DNA of 5,058 bases from Lentisphaeria bacterium. Lineage in GTDB: Bacteria > Verrucomicrobiota > Lentisphaeria > Oligosphaerales > JAFGRS01. Positions 1 through 5,058 of the stretch are shown here, piece after piece. The first letter of the stretch is position 1; each line of letters begins with the position of its first letter. The notes beneath the pieces are model-generated. The model searched no databases. It saw only the letters and a program-made list of their open reading frames with translations, and was not told where the DNA came from. A program made the translations under genes and the position numbers. Location: NCBI GenBank assembly GCA_016935045.1, contig JAFGRS010000499.1, positions 1 to 5,058 on the forward strand. Reading direction: 5' to 3'.

Positions 1-566
1 ACGAAGGCCGGTCTCCCTTCGAGCAGTCGTTCGAGCGCCGCGGGCCGGCAGACAAGCATCGAGCCGGCGTCGGCGCGCCGCAGCGTCAAGCCCGGTCCCG
101 GGGCACGGGCCGTGACCAGGATGGCGTGGCAATCCGCCTCGGCCACCTCATCGGTCCTGCCGCCGTCCCCCTCGAACACCAGCGCCAATGGGAGGGAGGC
201 ACACGGGAAGGCATCGTCGTCCTCCAGCCACTCCCCCGCGGCAAGGTCGATCCGCCTGCCTTCCTCAACCACATGCACTCCGGTCAGAGGCCGCAACAAC
301 CGACCGTGGAGGACCGCCAGCCTGCGGGCCTCGGGATCGGACTCGCATCCCAATCCCCGGTACCGCAACACGCCTCGGAACGCCCCATCCTCCGCCAGCA
401 GAACCTGCCGCGGGGTCCCGTCCAGCGTGGCATGGCTCACCCGAACCAGGCCGCCACGGCCCTCGGCCGGCCACACCGCCGACAGCACGAGCAGGCACAC
501 GGCCAGGGCCCGGAGCAGGCATCCGGGGGCCGCCGGGGGGGCAAGGTCATGCCGTGCCGTGCTCAT
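1..566 (-). CDS. Exported protein of unknown function (C-terminus beyond window)
   Basis: An open frame of 188 codons starts at ATG 566 and runs without a stop off the left edge. The N-terminus looks like a Sec signal peptide: residues 1-16 contain R and H, residues 17-34 form a hydrophobic core (LLRALAVCLLVLSAVWPA), and a likely cleavage site lies near residues 34-37. The mature part is soluble-looking and mixed alpha/beta in composition, with cysteines at 74, 122, 146 and 173 that could form disulfides outside the cytoplasm. I recognise no family. The start is supported by a GGGAGG ribosome site (complement of 575-580) eight bases upstream and by an ATGA overlap with the stop of the permease gene. 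The two are therefore probably translationally coupled, and the protein may work with the permease at the membrane (inference). A run of seven C on the coding strand (535-541) lies near codons 9-11. Confidence 0.75.
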   Translation of the reverse strand, partial: MSTARHDLAPPAAPGCLLRALAVCLLVLSAVWPAEGRGGLVRVSHATLDGTPRQVLLAEDGAFRGVLRYRGLGCESDPEARRLAVLHGRLLRPLTGVHVVEEGRRIDLAAGEWLEDDDAFPCASLPLALVFEGDGGRTDEVAEADCHAILVTARAPGPGLTLRRADAGSMLVCRPAALERLLEGRPAF

Positions 567-2065
567 CGCGCCGGCCTCCCGCGTTCCCCCCGCGTCCGGC
601 GGACGACGCTCCACACCGACACGAGGATGACCAGCACGGTCCCGGGCAAATAGGCCTGTGGAGACGGCGCCTGCCCCGCGTACGCGAACCCGAAGGCAAG
701 CGCCAGCCACGCCAGAGCACAGGCGAGGACCACACCCTGCGCCCGAACCCGGCGACACGGCCGGACCGCTTGCGCGGCGGCCGCCCCAAGCAACGAAACC
801 AGGAACAACCCGACCCCGACCCGGGGACCATCCAGGCGGCCGCCCAGGGAGAGCCAGCGGCCCACAAGCCCGGCAAACCACACCATGCCGGCCCCCCGCA
901 ACAACGCCGCCAGCCACACCGGTAACAGCACCCGGAATGCCCCCCCCGTGCCGACCCATCCGGGAGCGGAGCAGGCTCCCACCGCCACGGCCGCCGCCAG
1001 GCAGACGACGGCACCCAGCATCAGCAGATCCACCCCGGGGTGGGATCCGGCCGGCGGGGCATACCCCAGCCACCACACCAGCAGCAGCCCCACCACCATG
1101 GACACCCCGAGCAGATGCAGCCCCTCCCAGAAGCCCGGCCATGTCCTGGCCTGATTGTCCCGGAGCCGTTCCATCAACGCCTCGACACCGGCGGTCCGGC
1201 TCGATCTTCGTCCCGATGACCCACGCTGAGCCCGGATGCCCCCCGCCAGCAACCCGGGAATCATCAGGCACCAGACCACGCCGTGCCCCTTGAGGAAGGA
1301 CGTCAACCACGAGACGCCGCCGGGCCACTCGCTCAGCGCCCTGCCCACCCGCAGCGCCACGTCCGGGACCCCGGCGGCAGCGCCGTACAGCATCAGGGAA
1401 GGCGGCAACCCGGCGCCAAGAATGGGCAGCGGACTCACCCAGGCCAACCGGGACCCGTGCTCCGGGCCGAACAGGGCAGGCAACAGCCCCAGCAGAGCCA
1501 ACGCCAGGACCGCGACGGCACCCGTTCCGGGCAGCCGCAGGATCAGCAGCCAGGCCAGGCGGGCGGTCAGCGCCATGGCCGGTCCCGAGATAAGGAAGGC
1601 CCCCGCCAGCCCGGCGTCGGTCCATCCCAACACCACCGGCAGCGCGAAGAAGGGCAGGTACGCACAGGTCGTGAGAAACAGCTCCATGCCCAGGGCAAGG
1701 ACATGGCCCGCCACCCAGGCGGCCGGCGTCAGGCCGCTCACCAGGAGCTGCTCCGCGGTGCCCGCCCGGACACTGCGCCGCAAGGGATCCGGAAGGGTCA
1801 GGAAGGGAACCACCGTCACCTGGAACCAGAACAACACCCCCAGAGGAACCACGGCAAGCTCCAGTGGTCCCATCGCCTCCCCCACACACCCCGCCCCTCC
1901 CGGGTGCATCGCCGGCAACCCCGCGCACCAACGCCATGCCGCGGCGCCACCCAGCAGCGCAACCACACCCGCAACCGGCACGCAAGCAACCGAGAGGGCC
2001 GCGCGCGACCGGCGCCGGACACGCAGCATCTCTCGCAGCACGGGATTGTCACACCACGCTGTCAC
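563..2065 (-). CDS. ABC-2-type transporter permease-like integral membrane protein
   Basis: This 500-residue, very hydrophobic protein has about 12 predicted membrane segments, roughly at residues 22-43, 68-90, 116-142, 152-176, 182-200, 206-229, 254-276, 314-335, 344-366, 376-400, 414-432 and 443-488 (the last may be two). The N-terminus contains NPVLRE (7-12), a start seen in permeases of the ABC-2 class. Residues 100-122 (AGTAEQLLVSGLTPAAWVAG) match the ABC-2 pattern in which GTxEqLL is followed by a TPlsp-like turn. Such proteins form the channel of exporters for lipids, polysaccharides or drugs and need a separate ATPase. No Walker-motif protein lies in this window, so the partner is elsewhere or beyond the left edge. 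The start is GTG at 2065; an in-frame TGA at 2077-2075 leaves little alternative. The ribosome site is weak (AGGA four bases upstream). Coding-strand G8 at 940-947 encodes a Gly-Gly pair. Substrate unknown. Confidence 0.78.
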   Translation of the reverse strand: MTAWCDNPVLREMLRVRRRSRAALSVACVPVAGVVALLGGAAAWRWCAGLPAMHPGGAGCVGEAMGPLELAVVPLGVLFWFQVTVVPFLTLPDPLRRSVRAGTAEQLLVSGLTPAAWVAGHVLALGMELFLTTCAYLPFFALPVVLGWTDAGLAGAFLISGPAMALTARLAWLLILRLPGTGAVAVLALALLGLLPALFGPEHGSRLAWVSPLPILGAGLPPSLMLYGAAAGVPDVALRVGRALSEWPGGVSWLTSFLKGHGVVWCLMIPGLLAGGIRAQRGSSGRRSSRTAGVEALMERLRDNQARTWPGFWEGLHLLGVSMVVGLLLVWWLGYAPPAGSHPGVDLLMLGAVVCLAAAVAVGACSAPGWVGTGGAFRVLLPVWLAALLRGAGMVWFAGLVGRWLSLGGRLDGPRVGVGLFLVSLLGAAAAQAVRPCRRVRAQGVVLACALAWLALAFGFAYAGQAPSPQAYLPGTVLVILVSVWSVVRRTRGERGRPAR

Positions 2066-2086
2066 GGCATCCTGTCAGGCGTACGG

Positions 2087-2154
2087 ATCGTCCAGATGCC
2101 CGCGAGGACGCGGGCGCTCCAGGTGCCCGCGAGGACGCGGGCGCTCCAGACGAT
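2087..2154. repeat. Outer inverted repeat enclosing the two hairpins
   Basis: ATCGTC at 2087-2092 is the reverse complement of GACGAT at 2149-2154. These arms flank the tandem hairpins exactly, so the whole segment could fold into a three-way junction: a 6-bp closing stem with two identical 7-bp arms. The pairing is seen in the sequence; the folded form is inference. Confidence 0.5.
2091..2150. repeat. 27-bp tandem repeat (2.2 copies) of perfect hairpins
   Basis: Two consecutive 27-bp units (2091-2117 and 2118-2144) are followed by a six-base partial copy (2145-2150). The full units differ only at their sixth base (A or G). Each contains a perfect 7-bp inverted repeat, GCCCGCG / CGCGGGC, around an AGGA loop (2098-2115 and 2125-2142); on the minus strand the loop is TCCT. 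The element lies 26 bases upstream of the permease start in the minus-strand transcript, so two adjacent stem-loops would sit in its leader. No T tract follows, which argues against simple intrinsic termination. It could be an RNA-processing or stability element, a protein-binding site, or a dispersed genomic repeat. Confidence 0.85.
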
Positions 2155-2182
2155 TTCGGAACGATTAGGTACCCCGCTTCGG

Positions 2183-2197
2183 CCCGGCGCCGCCGGG
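2183..2197 (-). terminator. GC-rich hairpin after the M24 peptidase gene
   Basis: CCCGGC (2183-2188) pairs with GCCGGG (2192-2197) around a three-base loop, 42 bases past the stop of the peptidase gene in its direction of transcription. The position suits a terminator or 3'-end stabiliser. There is no U tract downstream on the minus strand, so factor-independent termination is unproven and readthrough into the permease remains possible. Confidence 0.3.
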
Positions 2198-2238
2198 GTG
2201 CGGCAGGGGGGTATCCCACACGTCTCCGGGAGTGAGAC

Positions 2239-3384
2239 TCAGAGTTCGAGTACCTTTGCGGCCGTCGTCAGGTTCAGGCAGCCGTCTGCCGTCACCACCA
2301 CCACGTCCTCGAGGCGCACCCCCCCCCACTCGGGATAGTAGACCCCGGGTTCGACCGTCACCACGTGGCCCGCTTCGAGAATGTCCCTGCTATTTCCGTG
2401 GAGGCGGGGGGACTCGTGGATCGCGAGCCCCAGGCCATGCCCCAGACCATGGTAGAACCCCCGGGGCGGAGTCGCCTTCGCGTCCGTCTCCATCCCCGCC
2501 TGCTCGAGGACGTCCGCCGCCGTACGGTGCACGTCACCGGCCGACACCCCTGCCCGGATCGCGGCCAGGGCCGCCTCCTGCGCCGCCCGCACCGCATCGA
2601 AGGCCCGGCGGACATGGTTGGGGGCGCGCCCGCGCACCACCGTGCGCGTGAGGTCTCCGTAGTATCCCGTCCGATCGACCCTGGGGAAGATGTCGAGCAC
2701 GATGGGCGTATCCGCGGCGATGGGCCCGCTGCCCATATCGTGGCAGTCCGCGCCGCAGAGTCCCGGTGCGGTGATGGTCCTCGAGGCGCTGCCCCCGTGG
2801 CGGGCGATCTCCGCGTCGATCTCGCCCCGCAGCCGTTCGGCGGTCACCACGGACCCCTCGAAACGCAACAGACCGTCGCCGCCGGGAATGCTGGCCCGCA
2901 GAATCTGGATGGCCCGTTCCAGACCCCGCTCCGCCAGCGTCACGCCCTCACGCACCTTGGCCACCTCCTCCGTCGTCTTGAGCGCCCGGGAGGGACAGAA
3001 GGTCTCCAGCGGCAGCAGCCGGACCCCGCGCCGGCCCAGGGCCCGCGCCAGCCGGACGGGGAAGTCCCCGGGCACCTCCCAACAACGCACGCCCGTCTCC
3101 CGGGCCAAGCCGGCAATGAGGTGTTCCGGCCGGCGGCGGTCGGTCGGCAGGCGCCACAGGCGACAGACCTCATCGGTCGAACGCACCCGGGTCCCGGGGC
3201 GCGACTCCCGGCGGGCCCGACCCCACTCGAGGACCCCCACCACCATCCCGGCACCCGCTTCGGTCTGGTACCACAGGAACGGATCCGGCGCGATGAAGCC
3301 ACTCGCGTACACCATGTCCGCGGAATGCTCCCCGGCATAGACCAGGCGTCCCCGTGGCAGTGCCTGGGACGATGATGGCGTCAT
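2239..3384 (-). CDS. M24-family metallopeptidase (Xaa-Pro aminopeptidase/prolidase-like)
   Basis: This cytoplasmic 381-residue protein has a creatinase-type N-terminal domain (about 1-140) and a pita-bread M24 catalytic domain (about 141-381). All five expected metal ligands are visible: D231 (LDIFPR), D244 (YGDLTRT), H316 (GLGHGLGL), E345 (VEPGVYYP) and E359 (GVRLEDV). H215 (ADCHDMGSGP) and H323 (AIHESP) fit the conserved substrate-site histidines. The D231-D244 spacing is 13 rather than the common 11, placing it in a DIFPR-type M24 subgroup. Predicted role: removing N-terminal residues before proline, or hydrolysing X-Pro dipeptides; the exact substrate cannot be read from sequence. The ATG at 3384 was chosen over an upstream extension to 3822 because that extension only shadows the TrpR-like gene, and because AGGAGGGG (complement of 3390-3397) lies five bases upstream. 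Its ATG overlaps the TGA of the TrpR-like gene, implying coupling. A coding G9 run (2319-2327) lies just before the E359 codon. Confidence 0.93.
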   Translation of the reverse strand: MTPSSSQALPRGRLVYAGEHSADMVYASGFIAPDPFLWYQTEAGAGMVVGVLEWGRARRESRPGTRVRSTDEVCRLWRLPTDRRRPEHLIAGLARETGVRCWEVPGDFPVRLARALGRRGVRLLPLETFCPSRALKTTEEVAKVREGVTLAERGLERAIQILRASIPGGDGLLRFEGSVVTAERLRGEIDAEIARHGGSASRTITAPGLCGADCHDMGSGPIAADTPIVLDIFPRVDRTGYYGDLTRTVVRGRAPNHVRRAFDAVRAAQEAALAAIRAGVSAGDVHRTAADVLEQAGMETDAKATPPRGFYHGLGHGLGLAIHESPRLHGNSRDILEAGHVVTVEPGVYYPEWGGVRLEDVVVVTADGCLNLTTAAKVLEL

Positions 3385-3683
3385 GGGGTCCCCTCCTCTT
3401 CCTTCTTCTCCTGCAGAAACCGCAGCAGCAGCCGACGCAGGGCCTGCGGCCCGAACTGCAGCAACCTCGATCCCCGGGCGATCTTCCCGAGGCTGATGCC
3501 CAGCTCGTCGCTGATGTCCCGCTGCGTGCGCCCCTCCAGCAGACAGGCCAACAGACGCCAGCGATGGACCACCTCCTCGATCTCCTGGGGGGTCAGCAGA
3601 CCCTGCAGCAGGACCTCGAGTTCGCGCCGATCCCGCGCCCGAAGGATGAGATCGCTCAGTTCGTGCACCAGCTTGGCCTGCAT
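3381..3683 (-). CDS. TrpR/YerC-family helix-turn-helix regulator
   Basis: A 100-residue all-helical protein that aligns through most of its length with the tryptophan repressor. The core LLTPQEIEEVVHRWRLL (29-45) corresponds to LLTPDEREALGTRVRIV of E. coli TrpR. The helix-turn-helix is TQRDISDEL-GIS-LGKIARGSRLL (53-75), with one residue fewer before it than TrpR. R41 and R70 align with TrpR R54 and R84, which hold tryptophan; T31 aligns with T44, and L74 replaces S88. In ligand-pocket sequence (ARGS) it is closer to TrpR than to YerC/YecD. Start: ATG 3683 has GGAG six bases upstream and gives family-typical length. ATG 3695 and ATG 3773 are in-frame alternatives; 3773 would add 30 Arg-rich residues and overlaps a possible promoter. 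The C-terminus (QEKKEEEGTP) is charged. First gene of the minus-strand group; autoregulation is plausible but not shown. Confidence 0.85.
   Translation of the reverse strand: MQAKLVHELSDLILRARDRRELEVLLQGLLTPQEIEEVVHRWRLLACLLEGRTQRDISDELGISLGKIARGSRLLQFGPQALRRLLLRFLQEKKEEEGTP
3390..3397 (-). promoter_or_regulatory. Strong ribosome binding site of the M24 peptidase gene
   Basis: The minus strand reads AGGAGGGG, five bases before ATG 3384 and inside the 3' end of the TrpR-like gene. It fixes the peptidase start at 3384 and fits translational coupling between the two genes. Confidence 0.75.
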
Positions 3684-3768
3684 CCGATGCTCCATGCCCC
3701 GGCGCGAACGGGATACCACACCCGGCGCGCTCGGCAGGCGAACCGTCTCCCGCGAAGCTCGGATCTTC

Positions 3769-3796
3769 AGCATAGCCCGCCTCGCCGCCAATGCAA
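3769..3796 (-). promoter_or_regulatory. Possible promoter of the TrpR-like/M24 genes
   Basis: On the minus strand TTGCAT (3796-3791) and TATGCT (3774-3769) are 16 bases apart, a moderate sigma70-like match (3 of 6 and 4 of 6). Transcription would begin near 3762, downstream of ATG 3773, which would favour the starts at 3695 or 3683. The match is weak enough to be chance. Confidence 0.35.
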
Positions 3797-3837
3797 CGAA
3801 TGCGGCGGCGTGACTTTGGCATTGCGTCGCGGAATGC
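3790..3837. promoter_or_regulatory. Cluster of four AATGC half-sites, candidate operator
   Basis: AATGC occurs at 3790-3794, 3799-3803 and 3833-3837, and inverted (GCATT) at 3819-3823. The last two form an inverted repeat with a 9-base spacer centred on 3828 that covers the -35 box of the plus-strand promoter. The first site overlaps the -35 of the possible minus-strand promoter. An A/T-containing 5-mer four times in 48 bases stands out here. It could bind the TrpR-like protein and control both directions (inference). Confidence 0.35.
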
Positions 3838-3850
3838 GCGAATCTATAGT
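3822..3850 (+). promoter_or_regulatory. Sigma70-type promoter of the response regulator gene
   Basis: TTGCGT (3822-3827) and TATAGT (3845-3850) are separated by exactly 17 bases. The -10 matches the consensus in 5 of 6 positions and lies in the only AT-rich patch of the area. Transcription would start near 3857, leaving a leader of about 108 nt before the gene at 3965. Confidence 0.65.
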
Positions 3851-3876
3851 ACAGTGTGGATGAGATGTTTTGCGCG

Positions 3877-3897
3877 GCGGCCGTTGCTCCTGGCCGC
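3877..3897 (+). other. Hairpin in the response regulator mRNA leader
   Basis: GCGGCC (3877-3882) pairs with GGCCGC (3892-3897) around a nine-base loop, about 20 nt into the predicted leader. No alternative pairing partner or known riboswitch was recognised, so a role in control is only possible. Confidence 0.3.
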
Positions 3898-3964
3898 AAG
3901 GCTGTGCATTGGAGGCTGTCGGGGAAGAGGCGACAGGGGTATCCAGGTTGAGAGTGGGGTTGCC

Positions 3965-4600
3965 ATGAGTTCGCGCCGCATCCTGATTGTGGACGACGAG
4001 AACAGCCTTCGCAAGGTGCTCTCGGATCTTCTCCGCCTGCGGGGTTATGAGCCCGTTGCGATCGGTTCGGGGGAGGACGCCCTGGCCTACCTGACCGAGA
4101 ACCCCATCGAGGTCGCGCTGATCGACCTGGCGCTGAACAAAGGCGGCGGCACCATGGACGGCATGGAACTGCTGCGCCGCGTCCGGGAAGGCTACCCCTC
4201 GATCCAGTGCGTCGTCCTTACCGGTGTCCCCTCCCAGCAGTCCGCCATCGCGGCTGTCTCCGCGGGGGCGTTCTCGTATCTGCTCAAACCCTTCAACCTC
4301 AGCGAACTCGTCGGCACCCTCGAACGGGCGATCGAAAAACACCGCGAACAGATCGAGCTCAGCAGCGCCCGCCAACGAGCCAACGAGGCAAGCAACCGCA
4401 GCCTCGAGGTCGCCGGACGGATCCGCAGCGATTGCCTGCCTGCCCTGACCGGCGTCGTCGGCCTGACCCGCAGTGTCATGGAGGCCGAGACCCTCGCGGA
4501 TGCCCGCGCCTTTGGCGAACGGGCCCACGCCGAAGCCAGACGCGCCCTCGGCAACGTCGAGGAGGTGGTTCGCGTCGCCGAGAACGGCAGCACGCCATGA
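3965..4600 (+). CDS. Response regulator: receiver domain plus DHp-like helical domain lacking the histidine
   Basis: A 211-residue protein. Residues 4-122 form a CheY-like receiver with acidic pocket D10-D11-E12, phosphoacceptor D54 (ALIDLAL), T86 (VVLTG) and K108 (LLKPF), so phosphorylation is expected. The loop after D54 is four residues longer than in CheY (D54 to the D65-G66 pair) and glycine-rich, with no proline. Residues 115-148 look like a coiled-coil linker. Residues 149-207 resemble the two-helix DHp (HisKA) domain of histidine kinases: RSDCLPALTGVVGL aligns with the H-box pattern SHELRTPLNAILG, but Ser155 takes the histidine position, and no ATPase domain follows. No DNA-binding output domain is present, so it probably acts through protein contacts. 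ATG 3965 was chosen because the receiver begins immediately. The frame opens further upstream, but those 34 residues precede any domain. The ribosome site (GTGGGG, five bases away) is only fair. Confidence 0.88.
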   Translation: MSSRRILIVDDENSLRKVLSDLLRLRGYEPVAIGSGEDALAYLTENPIEVALIDLALNKGGGTMDGMELLRRVREGYPSIQCVVLTGVPSQQSAIAAVSAGAFSYLLKPFNLSELVGTLERAIEKHREQIELSSARQRANEASNRSLEVAGRIRSDCLPALTGVVGLTRSVMEAETLADARAFGERAHAEARRALGNVEEVVRVAENGSTP

Positions 4601-4659
4601 GCGGAGGCCCGGCGCCTGCTGACCGGGTGGTGAAGGGAATGGTCCCGTGCACCTGCTGA
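4597..4659 (+). other. 20-codon open frame bridging the response regulator and flavoprotein genes
   Basis: An ATG at 4597 overlaps the response regulator stop (ATGA) and opens a 20-codon frame (MSGGPAPADRVVKGMVPCTC) whose TGA at 4657-4659 overlaps an in-frame ATG (4659) of the next gene. The geometry suits a translational relay, but the peptide has no recognisable content and no dedicated ribosome site. It may be chance. Confidence 0.2.
4633..4638 (+). promoter_or_regulatory. Ribosome binding site of the flavoprotein-like gene
   Basis: AAGGGA lies eight bases before GTG 4647, while the alternative ATG at 4659 has no such site. It supports GTG 4647 as the start. Confidence 0.5.
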
Positions 4660-5058
4660 TGGCCATCGGCGGCAGTTCCGGCTGCGTCGCCATCCCCGCG
4701 TTGGTGTCGGCCATGCGCCGGCGCGGCTGGCGGGTAACACCCCTGCCGCTTGCGGGCAGCGAGAGGTTTCTGACGGGCGATTTCCTGCGCGAACTCTGCG
4801 CTGTCGACCCGCTCCCTGCGCGCGCGGCCCATCCCCCGGTCGACGCCGCCCTGATTGCGCCCTGTCCGCCGCTCCACCCGGCCTCTCGGAAGACGCTCCG
4901 CGGCCGCTGGCTGCCGGAACTGGGGGCCGAGGTCCCCCTGCTCCTCCTGCCGGAATGGCCGACCTCCGAGGCGGCGTTGCCGGCCTGTCCCGAACGCTGG
5001 TCCGCGGCCGCCCCCCGTACCTGCCTGCTCCTCCCCCAGGGACCACCGCCATGCCGGG
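4647..5058 (+). CDS. Flavoprotein-fold (HFCD/CoaC-like) protein, divergent, C-terminus beyond window
   Basis: An open frame of 137 codons runs off the right edge. The start HLLMAIGGSSGCVAIPALV (2-20), then MRRRGWRVTPLPLAGSERFL (23-42), has the layout of the HFCD flavoprotein family (CoaC/Dfp, EpiD, UbiX): a first strand ending in a Gly/Ser-rich FMN-phosphate loop, a helix, RG-x-V, then a strand before an A-x-x-F helix. DAALIAPCPP (66-75) matches the family's aDlmvIAPaTaNT strand, but TANT is replaced by CPPL. The usual PxMNxxMW segment should fall near LLLLPEWPTSEA (98-109) and is missing. H62 stands closer to the IAP strand than the catalytic histidine normally does. CoaC decarboxylates phosphopantothenoylcysteine in CoA synthesis. 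Here FMN binding and decarboxylase activity are doubtful, so no gene symbol is given. GTG 4647 is preferred because ATG 4659 would cut the first strand. It lies 46 bases after the response regulator, probably in the same transcript. Confidence 0.65.
   Translation, partial: MHLLMAIGGSSGCVAIPALVSAMRRRGWRVTPLPLAGSERFLTGDFLRELCAVDPLPARAAHPPVDAALIAPCPPLHPASRKTLRGRWLPELGAEVPLLLLPEWPTSEAALPACPERWSAAAPRTCLLLPQGPPPCR

Noticed and set aside
563..2065. Second component of a complete ABC transporter in the window
   Set aside because: No Walker A/B or ABC signature protein is present on either strand, so only the permease-like part can be claimed.
2091..2150. 27-bp repeats as a CRISPR array
   Set aside because: The units are directly adjacent with no spacers, and there are only two full copies.
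1236..2338. Long plus-strand Pro/Arg/Gln-rich frames across the permease gene and the hairpin repeat
   Set aside because: Composition is that of antisense shadow frames; the minus-strand permease has clear membrane segments and motifs.
3385..3822. N-terminal extension of the M24 peptidase frame to a start at 3822 (527 residues)
   Set aside because: The extra 146 residues are a low-complexity Ala/Gly/Arg frame that overlaps the TrpR-like gene. A strong ribosome site and family length support ATG 3384.
3860..3964. Upstream ATG giving the response regulator an N-terminal hydrophobic leader
   Set aside because: A signal-like leader before a cytoplasmic receiver is implausible, and the domain starts directly at ATG 3965.
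4597..4659. 20-codon frame as a RiPP precursor for the EpiD-like flavoprotein
   Set aside because: It ends in C-T-C, which is tempting for a cysteine decarboxylase, but it lacks a leader peptide, its own ribosome site and other RiPP enzymes; the overlap geometry explains it more simply.
3767..4714. 315-codon minus-strand frame opposite the response regulator
   Set aside because: It mirrors the receiver codons on the opposite strand, as often happens in high-GC genes, and has no independent domain or ribosome site.

Overview
The window is high-GC bacterial DNA with strongly G/C-ending codons. It holds two divergent gene groups that face away from a short control region at about 3684-3964. No rRNA, tRNA, transposase, CRISPR array or phage gene is visible. 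The host is uncertain. The NPVL-type ABC-2 permease start, the DIFPR-type M24 peptidase and the TrpR-like regulator together suggest a high-GC member of the Planctomycetes-Verrucomicrobia-Kiritimatiellota group. That is a family-resemblance guess, not a placement.

Minus-strand group, reading right to left: a small TrpR/YerC-family DNA-binding protein (3683-3381) overlaps by ATGA with an M24 (Xaa-Pro aminopeptidase/prolidase-like) metallopeptidase (3384-2239) that keeps all five metal ligands. A 173-bp gap follows. It holds a GC-rich hairpin and a 27-bp tandem repeat whose units each form a perfect 7-bp hairpin. Then comes a roughly 12-helix ABC-2-type permease (2065-563), which overlaps by ATGA with an exported protein of unknown function (566 to beyond the left edge).

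Plus-strand group: a good sigma70-type promoter (3822-3850) and a leader of about 108 nt precede an unusual response regulator (3965-4600). It has a CheY-like receiver followed by a helical domain that reads like a histidine-kinase DHp domain without its histidine. Next is a flavoprotein-fold (HFCD, CoaC-like) protein (4647 to beyond the right edge) with degenerate signature motifs. A 20-codon open frame bridges the two by stop/start overlaps.

Working picture (inference): the TrpR-like protein retains equivalents of the two arginines that bind tryptophan in TrpR and may sense an amino acid while sharing a transcript with a peptidase. Its candidate operator is a cluster of AATGC half-sites in the divergent promoter region. 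The response regulator has no DNA-binding domain and probably acts by protein-protein contact. The most unusual items are the histidine-less DHp-like regulator, the divergent CoaC-like protein beside it, and the tandem-hairpin element.
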